DNA of 64,000 nt, taken from Sclerodactyla briareus. Taxonomy: Eukaryota; Echinodermata; Holothuroidea; Dendrochirotida; Sclerodactylidae. Positions 1 to 9,183 of the stretch are shown here, in pieces (position 1 is the first letter of the stretch; every line of letters begins with the position of its first letter). The stretch lies in contig JAODTK010001776.1 in assembly GCA_026419785.1 (NCBI GenBank), positions 310,001-374,000 of the forward strand, read 5' to 3'. The translations under genes and the position numbers were made by a program. A model generated the notes under the pieces. That model was not told where the DNA came from. It worked only from the letters and a program-made list of their open reading frames with translations, and made no database searches.

Positions 1-91
1 ATCCCGATGATCGTCGGTACCCGACCGCGTATACATATCAAAGAATGCCGTCACCAGCTTACTTCTGAAATCGTGGCGCTAGTCACCAACC
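1..91 (-). CDS. ENDOU: EndoU domain, third exon found (runs off left edge)
   Basis: On the minus strand a strong acceptor (pyrimidine tract then AATTCAG) is followed by an exon whose first two bases complete the last codon of the exon at 3342-3550 (phase 1). It reads GLVTSATISE, then, after one apparent missing base, KLVTAFFDMYTRSG and DDHRD at the edge. This matches the part of XendoU/PP11 domains with the pattern 'F..L...WF..Y.R', which lies just before the conserved SGFEHVF segment and the catalytic histidines; those would be left of base 1. The family cleaves RNA at uridines leaving 2',3'-cyclic phosphate ends. A second acceptor (GATTTCAG, near base 71) would avoid the frameshift but breaks the phase with the previous exon. 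Family call is from sequence pattern; the missing base could be an assembly error. Confidence 0.65.
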
Positions 92-221
92 CTGAATTAG
101 AGAAAAATATATATTGAAGAGTAACAAGGCAACAAAATAAATATACTACAAAATGAAACCGAGAGGGCCAGCATGTATAACGATTCTGTCACGAAAGACC
201 TTGGTTTACGTAAGCTCCTAT

Positions 222-489
222 TGAAGCCACAATTGGGAGGGGGGAAGGGGAGGGGGAGGGTCAGGACCCCATGATCCAAGTGATCAATATTTTTTAACAC
301 AAAAACTGTGCAGTTCAGTAGAGGTTTTGCAGCTGTTATTTAGCAAATATTGCAGCAGCATGTGTCCAGTGGCCCATAAATTGTACTTATTTGCAATTAG
401 GAAGGGTGAGGCCATTAATGATGGCGCATTTCTCTTGGGTTTCGACCTCCACCCTCCCCCCCCCCCGCCCCCTTCGGGCCGGTCCACTG
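222..489 (-). mobile_element. hAT MITE, diverged second copy
   Basis: This stretch aligns in reverse orientation with the MITE at 45479-45761: shared blocks include TGATCAATA, AACACAAAAACTG, GCAGTTCAGTAGAGGTTTTG and ATATTGCAGCAGCATG, and both have G/C runs near the ends. The right end reads GGTCCACTG, the reverse of a CAGTG hAT terminus. The left end is degraded and no target duplication is visible, so the left border is approximate. Confidence 0.7.
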
Positions 490-491
490 AC

Positions 492-870
492 ACCGAGAAC
501 GAAAGATGCCAGCGGCCAATTGTGATAGGTCATACATGCCCCCGACTCACCCGCCTGTACTCGTCACTAGGTCACAGCAGCTACGAAATCGCAGAAAAGG
601 GGTAAAAATGTAATTTCACGAATTGGGGAATGTCATTAAGACCCCCCCCCCCCCCCCCGATCAGACTGATGACCGCAGAATTGCGACTGCCCTTTAGGTG
701 CGTGTTATCTCGTATATAAAACGTCGATTTGAATAGTTCCATGCAGACTTTCTACCAAGGGTTGTAGCAAAAGCTAGCAAAGTGTGAGAGTGGTGAGCGC
801 CGCATGCTGTAGCCTTGTTGAGTCTGCTCATGCACTGAATGCGTCCGTGGGGAATTACCTGCAACAGTTT
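492..870. other. Intron, no gene seen; 17-base C run
   Basis: Intronic in the EndoU gene. The only notable content is an uninterrupted run of 17 C at 642-658. No coding or RNA feature recognised. Confidence 0.5.
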
Positions 871-1423
871 CGTTGGATTGCCGGAGCTAGGTATGGGCGC
901 GTTATCCCTGAATTGCCGGGGCTAAGGACAGGAGCGTAATCGTTGGATCGCTGCGGCTAGGTATAGGAGCGTTATCGTTGGATTACCGAGGTTAGGTATA
1001 TGCACGTTATCCTTGGATTGCTGGGCCAAGGTATAGGTGCGTTTTCGTTGGATTGCGTGGGCTAGGTTGTAGGAGCGTTATCGTTGGATTGCCAGGACTA
1101 GGTATAGGAGCGTAATCGTTGGATTGCCAGGACTAGGTATAGGAGCGTTATCATTGGATCGCCGGGGCTAGGTATAGGACCGTTATCGTTGGATTGCCTT
1201 GGCTAGGTATAGGAGCGTCATCTTTGGATGCCGGGGCTAGGTATAGGAGCGTTATCGTTGGATTGCCGGGGCTAGTATAGAAGCGTTATCTTTGGATTGC
1301 CGGGGCTAGGTATAGGAACGTTATCTTTGATTCCCGGGGTTAGATATAGGAGCGTTATCGTTGGATTGCCTGGGCTAGGTATAGGAGCGTTATCTTTGGA
1401 TTGCCGCGGTCAGGTGTAGAAGC
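871..1423. repeat. 35-bp minisatellite, first block
   Basis: Head-to-tail copies of a unit of about 35 bp containing GGCTAGGTATAGGAGCG, with variants differing by substitutions and one-base indels. It lies in an EndoU intron and is interrupted at 1424 by a transposon. The unit has no open reading frame of note. Confidence 0.95.
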
Positions 1424-2339
1424 CAGTGTTGGAGTCGAGTCCAGCCAATCCGAGTCCGAGTCAAGACCGAGTCATCAGCATCCGAGTCCGAGTCCAAGAC
1501 CGAGTCATCAGCATCCGAGTCCGAGTCAAGACCGAAGTCCTTTTGTCCGAGTCCCGAGTCCGAGTCCTCGAGTCCCTATTAAAACTTGGCTCTCAGCAAA
1601 GATAAATAGGCCTATATAGTATTGGATCCAAAATAGCAAGTTATTAGAGTTAGATGTTGCATCCCCAGAACTATTGCACCAATCGGCCCAATGCAAAATT
1701 CATATTGAAGCTTCCACACTTCCCATTCAAGAGCTGGACGCTCATCAAGAAAGCAATGGCCATGTAATTGCAATGTTAATGATGCCGAAACTAACAAAAT
1801 AAATGACCTAATACAATCCATCATATTCGTAGACTCTCCGCCTGCCTACCTACCATTTGGAGACCATAATAATTTTCCAGGCAGTAGTTATGGCAGTAAA
1901 GTATTCTTTCATTGCATTTCAAGAGCATCACAACATCGGATTTCCACCGTCTTTGCTGTGAATGCCGCATGCTCTCATGTGCTTTGCATGTGACACCTTT
2001 GCTGCCGGCTGTTCCAACAGGTACACTGAGCATTTAGTCCTACTAATGAATCAATCCATATTTGATATGAGCGAATTCGGGCATTGACAACAAAGACATC
2101 ACAGTAGTTCACCATGTTTTTTATTATCAATGGTAAAATTTTGCACTATTCTTCTTCATAATTTTCAGGATTTTTGCCAGGGATTTTTGAGAGGTCTTGA
2201 AACCTGGAAGCGGACCGAGTCCCGGTCCAGCAGCCGAGCCGACCCGAGTCCGAGCATTGAATCGCGAGTCCGAGTCCGAGACCGAGTCCTTGAAAATCGG
2301 ACTCGAGACCGAGACCGGACTGCGAGTCCTCCAACACTG
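1424..2339. mobile_element. Non-autonomous hAT-type element with perfect 8-bp TSD
   Basis: The ends are CAGTGTTGGAG and CTCCAACACTG, an exact 11-bp terminal inverted repeat of the CAGTG type. The element is flanked by GTAGAAGC at 1416-1423 and again at 2340-2347, a perfect 8-bp target duplication typical of hAT transposons. Its target is a unit of the 35-bp minisatellite. Both subterminal regions (about 1432-1575 and 2215-2325) are packed with CGAGTCC / CGAGTCCGAGTC motifs in the same orientation, plausible transposase-binding repeats. The 916-bp body has no transposase ORF, so it needs an autonomous partner. Confidence 0.88.
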
Positions 2340-3270
2340 GTAGAAGCGTTATCGTTGGATTACCGGGGCTAGGTATAGGAGCGTTATCTTTGGATTGCGG
2401 GGCTAGGTATAGGAGCGTTATCGTTGGATTGCCGGGGCTAGGTATAAGAGCGTTAGCGTTGGATTGCCGGGACTGGGTATAGGAACGTTATCTTTGGATT
2501 GCCGGCGCTAGGTATAGAGCGTATTGTGATTGCCGGGGCTAAGTATATGCGTGTTATCCTTGGATTTCGGGGCCAAGGTATAGGTGCGTTTTCGTTGGAT
2601 TGCCTGGGCTAGGCATAGGAACGTTATCTTTGGATTGCGGGGCTAGGTATAGGAGCGTTATCTTTGGATTGCCGGGGCTAGCATAGGAGCGTTATCGTTG
2701 GATTGCCTGGGCTAGGCATAGGAGCGTATCTTTGGATTGCCGGGGCTAGGTATAGGAGCGTTATCTTGGATTGCCGGGGCTAGTATAGGAGCGTTATCTT
2801 TGGATTGCCGGGGCTAGGTATAGGAGCGTTATCTTTGGATTGCCGGGGCTAGGTATGGGTGCGTTATTATTGGATTGCCGGGGCTAGGTATAGGAACGTT
2901 ATCTTTGGATTACCGGGGCTAGGTATAGGAGCGTTATCTTTGGATTGCCGCGGCTAGGTATAGGAGCGTTATCTTTGGATTGCCGGGGCTAGGTATAGGA
3001 GCGTTATCTTTGGATTGCCGGGGCTAGGTATAGGAGCGTTATCTTGGATTGCCGGGGCTAGGCATAGGAGCGTTATCATTGGATGCCGGGGCTAGGTATA
3101 AGAGCGTTATCTTTGGATTGCCGGGGCTAGGCATAGGAGCGTTATCTTTGGATTGCCGGGGCTAGGTATGGGCGCGTTATTCTTGGATTGCCGGCGCTAG
3201 GAATAGGAGCGTTATCTTTGGATTGCGGGGCTAGGTATAGGCGCGTTATTCTTGGATTGCATGGGCTAGG
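2340..3270. repeat. 35-bp minisatellite, second block
   Basis: Continuation of the array at 871-1423 after the inserted hAT element. With the first block there are roughly forty units. The commonest variant has GGATTGCCGGGGCTAGGTAT; some units have GCATAGG or lose one base. It ends about 70 bp from the splice donor of the EndoU exon at 3342-3550. Confidence 0.95.
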
Positions 3271-3341
3271 ATACCACCCGCTGTAGAGCGCTTTTGGGGA
3301 TGCGTCGTAATATCTATCAGACCGTTGATTGTTCTACTTAC

Positions 3342-3550
3342 CTGCTTCGGTCAGCATTCTACTGCCTCTGGCCATCAGGCTAGTACCCATGATGGCGTCC
3401 AGATAAGCGTTTTCTTCGTCTATTTCGGTCTGCACAGAGTCGCGGTCCTCAGTGATTCCCTGGTTCGGCTCATAGTTATCGCAAAGTGCGAGGTATTGCA
3501 CGAAGGTCCCGGTATTGTAAATGGTGGACTCGTCGAAATATGAGAAGAGT
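3342..3550 (-). CDS. ENDOU: EndoU domain, second exon found (intact)
   Basis: A clean minus-strand exon between acceptor TTCATTTTCAG and donor GTAAGT, open throughout (69 full codons). It reads LFSYFDES, then FVQYLALCDNYEPNQG and EENAYLDAIMGTSLM, matching the N-terminal helical lobe of XendoU/PP11 domains (pattern 'L..Y.E..G..E..T..E..E...FLDAI..T..M'). Its first base completes the CC left by the exon at 7042-7184 to give Pro-Leu-Phe-Ser, the usual 'PLF' of the family, so the exon pair is supported by phase. The intron that follows holds the minisatellite and hAT element. No catalytic residue is expected in this part. The domain call is strong; one-to-one orthology with vertebrate ENDOU is not shown. 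Confidence 0.87.
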
Positions 3551-3844
3551 CTGAAAATGAATTGAGCTATAATACTTGGCCGGGTGACGATCATGTGCAT
3601 AGAGCAAAAGCGGCCAAATCGCTGTACTGATATGAGAAGAAAAAACAACAAAACAATTAGTGATATCACAAATTATTGAACGAATTACAGATGCCATAAA
3701 ATGAATATTTGATATCATAAAGTAATTCAGACATATGGTTGATGATATCAATAGTTATATCCTGAGATGATCAGTGCTTTCGTCATATGTTCGCCAATAC
3801 CAAATATTTGATGATATTATCAAATTGTTGCCTATTCATCTCTA

Positions 3845-3915
3845 TATCAGGTCTCGAACCGACGACCTTGTTAAGCAGCCATGACCATTAGATTGACTGG
3901 ACAATTCGACTGGCT
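3845..3915 (-). repeat. tRNA-like sequence (SINE head or tRNA pseudogene)
   Basis: On the minus strand TCTAATGGTCATGG resembles a tRNA A box and GGTTCGAGACC (3850-3860) a B box at suitable spacing. The acceptor stems and an anticodon stem do not pair, so it is not a working tRNA. A tRNA-derived SINE head is the likelier reading. Confidence 0.4.
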
Positions 3916-4015
3916 CTAAAGACGCAGGCAGTGCATTGATTCATTTTCTATTCCTTGCCGAAGGCAAAAGGAGTCTATGCAGCCATGTGTATATATGATG
4001 GGTGGTGTGTATGTC

Positions 4016-4084
4016 GCAAGTGGTGTGTGGTGGTGTGTGTGTGTGTGTGTGTGTGGTGTGTGTGTGTGTGGTGTGTGTATGTGA
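4016..4084. repeat. (GT)n microsatellite
   Basis: Imperfect TG dinucleotide repeat broken by GGTG units, intronic. Confidence 0.95.
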
Positions 4085-4636
4085 CACCTCTTGTCAGCAC
4101 GGTATCTAAAGAACGCAAACATGTATCAAGTTCAAATCATACATGTGGGTTGCTCATGTGGGGAGGATGAACTCTATTGTTTTTGGTGTCAGGTCAGGTC
4201 TTTTATATCTTGACAACAAAACATTTCAGAGCGATGACGTAATGGAAAGTTTGGTTCGTCTAGGTGACACTGACATATGAGACCTACTTTGATCTCATTC
4301 GACCTTCCCCAGTATTTAACTTTCGACTTCGAAACCTCCACTGTTAAAAAGTTGGGCAATATCGGAATGTTGGGGGCCAAGTATTCAGGCAACCCTCAAA
4401 GTGGGTAAAACAAATTGATCATTCAATAGGCAAGTTTCATGTTAGGCCCAATGGCTTATCACTGGAATGGATTGATAATAATTGGTCAATTCTTTGCCCA
4501 ACTTTCGAGTGTTGCTGAATACTTGCCTAACGTTTTAACAGTGTGCGGGCAACTGCGGGGTCAATTTTCTGTGACACCGACTCGTCTCGACTCCTTGCAA
4601 CGAACCAATAATTCAATTGCACTGATGCACTGAGAC

Positions 4637-4860
4637 CAGGGGCGTATGCAGGATTTTCCAACCCGGGGGTGCGGGTCACTATCTGAGCGGAGCGCCACGC
4701 GTCATCATCGGTTGGCGCGGAGCGCACAAGAAAATTGTGAGGTTTTAACACCTTCTAGGTCGCCGGATATGGCCCCTCGGGGGCCTGAAAGGGTCCGCTT
4801 ATACTCACACTATCGGTTAAAAACAAAGTTCCTCCTCGTGGTGGAATTACACTGAAAACG
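4637..4860 (+). repeat. Lone hAT-type terminus with GC palindromes
   Basis: Begins CAGGGGCGTATGCAGG, the same kind of end as the hAT elements elsewhere in the window, followed by a G-rich stretch and the near-palindromic words GAGCGGAGCGCC and TTGGCGCGGAGCGC. No matching right end or 8-bp duplication (left flank ACTGAGAC) was found, so the right border is arbitrary. Confidence 0.45.
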
Positions 4861-6149
4861 AAAATGATCTTTGCACTCTTGCTTATTGGAATATAATGAA
4901 TCTAAATGTGAGGGTTGGGTTTCCCTTCTCCACAAACATATTCACACATATACAAACCAACGCCAGACGTACAGCATGGTTCATCAGCCCACAGTATATG
5001 CCCGACACTAAAAAAACAACTCTCATTTATGATCACTAATAAATGATTACAGTGATTACAGAGTCTTATATTATTTTAATATATGTTATATTGGGGGGCG
5101 ATGTGGACTGCACGTGGACTTATTGAAACCCAAGTTTCTGTAACCGATCGATCTGATGAGTTAGTCCTTGTCTGCATGTAAGCAGACAGGATGTGAGAAT
5201 CAAGCTACATTTATTTTATACTATTTTGGCATTTCACTGATGGCTTTGAGCTTCATCAATTTTCGAATTTCATGATAGTGGCAACACCGTCTGCGGACGG
5301 TCACTTGGGTACTGAGTGAGATGTTGAGTGTTCCTCTCCAGTAGACTTGTCCAAGTCTCTCAAGCGTCTGATACCATGTGATACTGATAGGCCATAGACA
5401 TTGTTGTCATTGAATATAGTTAGCGGCTTTAGCTCCCCCTACAAAGCCATCCTGACATCCATCCTCCATTCTGATTTGCACGGATCAGAGAGTGTTCATA
5501 AAGAGGGCGTCATAATCAGGCTTGAGTCCTCTGTGAGAGATAATAGTCTATGTCCCCTTTCGCTTCTGGTACATCATCGTGTTATAGACACCCACTGGAC
5601 GATTGTTGTTCGTGTTAAAAAAAACTAATAATTTGATATTCATGACGATCATGACATCCATCTAATCTGCACTACGGGGTACAGAGAAGGTTAAGAAAGG
5701 AGGGGCGTCATAATCAGGCTTGAGCCCTTATATAGGAAATACATCAGGATGGTTGTTCCAAAGTTCCGGAAGTCAATCAAAAACATGCATTATTACCAAC
5801 CTTGTGAAAGAGAGCTAACAATGGGATTGGATTGAGAACAAATTTGTTCACAGATATGACGAATATTTACTTAATTTCAACTATGAATATTAACTTAATA
5901 ATTTCTGCTATATTGGTGCCAAATATCAGCATTTACTGGGCATCGGTACTCCGGTGATGTCATCAGTTAGGGTGAAACTCATTTAAGTAAAATGAATAAT
6001 CAAAAAGGGGACTTGCCAGAAATGCAAATCTTGGTTGTGGGGTTTTGACATGTCCTCTTTTCATCTGTTGTCAGTTGAAGACGATCTGTTGCATGACCAT
6101 TCTACTTTAACCGCCGCGTCCGCCGCGTCCGTGTCCGGAAGATTTTCCG

Positions 6150-6350
6150 TGTTAGCGCAATAAGTCTTTAACGCATTATCCGATTGATCTTCGTGATCTT
6201 CTTGCTGTGACTGCTGCCCTCTATTTGCAGGTTTTACGCGAAAAAATGAAGTTTGTCGGATTTACATGAAACTTGGTGTATATGGACTTTAGTTGGTCCG
6301 GAAAACAACCTTTAGTGTGAAATAATTTATCAACTATCTGTGTCGTTTCA
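6150..6350 (+). repeat. Dispersed repeat, copy 1
   Basis: Shares ATCCGATT, CTGCTGCCCTCTATTTGC, TTTTACGCGAAAA and a TATATGGA block, in order, with the minus strand of about 27690-27870. A non-coding dispersed repeat family; class unknown. Confidence 0.65.
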
Positions 6351-7041
6351 GCTTGCTACTTCCTTCTGGTACAGGTAGTTGGGGGGTAGGGGGTTTTTGC
6401 TTTCGGTTTTTTTCCACATTCGTTGGGTTCTCGTTTTCATCATTTACGTAGGAGGGTCTATCTCTTTACAAGCTTTCAGTAGCTTTCTGGTAGTACTCCT
6501 GAGCATTCTACCTTACCTCATCGTAACATATTGTATTTTTTGTTCTATGGTTCAAATAAAGTTCGGAATTATTCAATCAATCAATCGATAAGAATGTTGG
6601 TTTTTTCATCTGAAGAATACTTCTCAGAAATTAAGCATAGGGGCTTCCTTTCGTCAAGTTCAAATAATGTAGAAGAAATTCATTATCAATAACACAGTTA
6701 TCAGTCATCGGATTTGTTTAAAGTGCAGTAGCCTCTGACAATAAATGCTGTTCGCGAATGGCCAATGGAAATTCAAGATTGCATCTTTGGACGGCAACGT
6801 GCGAAACTCGTTTCATAGGGTATTCTCGGTATTTTACTTCTTTATGAGCATTGCAGAAAACCTGATCGAAATATACCCATTTAAATGATTTTGTTATATC
6901 AGAAGGGGTGGACCCGTATCTTATTGAATAATATCGAATACCCTGTGTAATACCGTACATGTATTTTTCTTATGTAGTCATGATGGGCTAGTAATACCAA
7001 ACCAATCGATGTCATTCGACTTATTATTTACTTGGACTTAC

Positions 7042-7184
7042 GGTGCTGCTGCTTGGTCTACGTTATTGCTAGAGCTACTCATCCAGTCTGATATTGACGT
7101 GTAATAGGAGCTGTCGATTCGATTCTCGTCCAAACTCCACATCTCTGTCGCGATGCATAAAGTCGAGAGATCCAGAACTCGTAC
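7042..7184 (-). CDS. ENDOU: EndoU domain, first exon found
   Basis: Minus-strand exon ending in donor GTAAGT. It reads DLSTLC, then TEMWSLDENRI and SDWMSSSSNN, ending AAA plus CC that joins the next exon in phase to give PLF. 'LS.LC..MW.LDENR' is the opening helix of XendoU/PP11 domains. The chosen acceptor is ATCACTTAG at 7185, which gives phase 0; the upstream SMB exon ends in phase 1. An alternative acceptor (GCGACAG, exon from about 7139) fits phase 1 but drops the LSTLC helix. Two extra residues (Ile-Ala) between LSTLC and TEMW compared with the usual spacing hint at an indel here. The 3' boundary and domain identity are well supported; the 5' boundary is not. Confidence 0.75.
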
Positions 7185-7368
7185 CTAAGTGATGCCATAA
7201 AGAATTATAGTTATTATTATACATATTGAGCAAACTTTCAGTACGAATAGTAAGAATAGCCTAAACTGCTATTCATTAGAAGAGAAAGAAGATAATGGGT
7301 TAAATTCTCCACCGAAATGACGAAGGCCTGAACTGCTGTTCAATAAAACAGAAGCTACATGAACTGTC

Positions 7369-7417
<49 letters not shown>
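7369..7417. repeat. (AAT)n microsatellite, SMB-linked copy 1
   Basis: TAA/ATA triplets just 3' of the SMB exon at 7501-7684. The equivalent position beside the SMB exon at 12037 also carries AAT triplets and shared flanking intron sequence. Confidence 0.95.
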
Positions 7418-7418
<1 letters not shown>

Positions 7419-7500
7419 GTGAAGTGACCTTGCACGAACGTGTGAACAGACGTGACAACATACAGACGATTGTAAACATGCAGACAGAGTAGCTACTTAC

Positions 7501-7684
7501 CACATGTTGTGCGTAGCAGCGCAGCAGTCTTTATATGAAGTACAGGCGGTGTTACACTGACACGACTTGGAGCTGTCATGGGAGTTGCCACATCGCCCGA
7601 CACAGTTGTCACCTGACGCCTGAGTGGTGGTGGTAGTCGCAGAAGTGGTGGTGGTAGTGGAAGAAGTAGTGGTAGTGGTAGAAT
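7501..7684 (-). CDS. Somatomedin B exon with Thr-rich linker
   Basis: Exon between acceptor TCTATATACAG and donor GTAAGT, phase 1 at both ends as is usual for shuffled extracellular domains. It starts with a linker of about 20 residues that is almost all Thr and Ser (a likely O-glycosylation stalk), then DNCVGRCGNSHDSSKSCQCN and CTSYKDCCA, giving the SMB cysteine order C-C-CxC-C-CC. After the CC pair the frame is lost by about two bases compared with the SMB exon at 12037, although the donor is conserved. SMB domains are small disulfide-knotted modules that occur in front of EndoU domains in PP11-type secreted endoribonucleases, which fits the exon at 7042 just downstream. Cause of the frameshift is open: assembly error or decay. 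Confidence 0.85.
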
Positions 7685-7837
7685 CTGTATATAGACCAGG
7701 ATAGTGGTGATGTGGTATAGGGGACACTTAGGCTCAGCCTACCATACGGAAATTGTGTACAGCAACAGGAGGTAACGGACACTTTGTTACGATTGGTCAC
7801 CTTGTTATAGTAGGCCTTGTTGCATTCGTAACCCATT

Positions 7838-7844
7838 AGTAGTA

Positions 7845-7879
<35 letters not shown>

Positions 7880-7889
7880 TAGTAGTAGT

Positions 7890-7923
<34 letters not shown>

Positions 7924-7936
7924 TGTTGTAGTGGTG
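7838..7936. repeat. (AGT)n microsatellite
   Basis: AGT/TAG triplets, intronic, nearly perfect over about 100 bp. Confidence 0.95.
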
Positions 7937-7999
7937 CAATGTTCACTGACAATGATAATTACATTGAATAATCTATAGTCTATACCATTCGTCTCCCAA

Positions 8000-8950
8000 A
8001 ATGACCCTTTTGGTCATAATGACTCCTAACGAGCACTAACCACAAATTTTAAAAACATAACATGAACACCTTTTGTTGCGACTAAGACTATGGATTAGTG
8101 ACAGAGTTCCCCGGCAGACGTTGGTATTTTCACCCAAAATGACCTTCGACTGAACATTCCATGTGTAACACTGGCCAGTAACATCCTGATAATAATACTG
8201 AAGTTGAATAAGAAGGTATCTGAAAACTAGACTAAAACTGGTCACTAAACCATCAGTTTGCCCACCATTACATACGTATATGCTAATCGTCAATATATTA
8301 CTGAGGGCCGCCCATGAAAACCAAAAGTGACTGTAGGAGAACCTCACAATTAGTAATTTGGATTCTGACCTGAACACCTAAATATGGTACCACTAGTCAA
8401 TGAAAACCCGAACGATTCATGAAAATACAGCCTAATCTGGAGGGGTCCATTCCGCAATCGTTTCCAACCATAGCTCAATTGCCCTAACAACGTTTTACTC
8501 TAAACTGCAGGACATTCATTAGGTACCACTGGTTAATAATAATAATCAACACGAGCAAGAGTCATGATGATTTCCAACCTAATATGTAGGGGGAGATGCA
8601 TTTGACAATGTTCACACAAAAGTGCATCATTAACCTTTAACGATCCTTAACTTCATATCCTGCAAACCCGTTGCTACGACTATCAAGGATTATGGACCAG
8701 GTTTACATAGACCTGTCATGGAATCTAACCTAAAGTCGGGAGCAATGCATTTCTGCAATATCCCAAATGACAGTTCATCACACTTCTTCAATAAATTTTG
8801 ATCTGAATTCCTAAACTCCCCCACAAGTAACCACTTAATTTGCAGGGAGAGATGCATTTTTTACATGGGCCTTGTAAGCCCGTTTGTCCCTATTAACGAC
8901 CTCTAACCTCGTATTATGGACACCCCATAAGCAGTCCTGTCAGTATCGGG
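8000..8950. repeat. Degenerate tandem repeat of about 150 bp
   Basis: Related blocks recur near 8438, 8590, 8738 and 8840, each with a purine-rich GGGAG..ATGCATTT-like core followed by C/A-rich sequence and TTAACGA or CCTAAC words. Copies are strongly diverged, so the period is approximate. Confidence 0.35.
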
Positions 8951-8975
8951 TAATGCCGCCCCATCGAAGGATAGA

Positions 8976-8979
8976 ATAG

Positions 8980-9034
<55 letters not shown>

Positions 9035-9095
9035 TAGATAGAAGAGAAGATAGATAGATTAGATAGATAGAGAGAAGATAGATAGATAATATACT
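8976..9095. repeat. (TAGA)n microsatellite
   Basis: GATA/TAGA tetranucleotide array, with interruptions after about 9035, followed by ACT triplets to about 9127. Confidence 0.95.
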
Positions 9096-9183
9096 ACTTA
9101 CACTAATACTACTACTACTATACTACTGTATGTATGTATAGGTTAACTTGAATAGTATTGAGAAGGCCGATATGGTGTGAGTT

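Larger units (their letters stand above)
3551..7041. other. EndoU intron; repeats only
   Basis: Contains a tRNA-like stretch (3845-3915), GT repeat (4016-4084), a lone hAT-type end (from 4637), a pair of 21-bp direct repeats (5507-5526 and 5704-5724), a dispersed repeat (6150-6350) and a LINE-tail-like segment with AATAAA and ATCAATCAATC near 6555-6590. No further exon was recognised on either strand. Confidence 0.5.

Noticed and set aside
871-3270. CRISPR-like regular repeats
   Set aside because: Units abut with no unique spacers, and the DNA is from an animal genome; it is a minisatellite.
3334-3669. 111-codon minus-strand ORF taken as a gene with its own Met
   Set aside because: Only 3342-3550 is coding; the rest is intron read through the acceptor, and the Met is intronic.
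3845-3915. Functional tRNA gene
   Set aside because: A and B boxes are present but acceptor and anticodon stems do not pair.
7738-7836. Extra cysteine-bearing exon (YECNKAYYNK, CCC) upstream of the SMB exon
   Set aside because: Open only briefly, lacks the SMB order, and the equivalent region beside the 12037 exon is not open.
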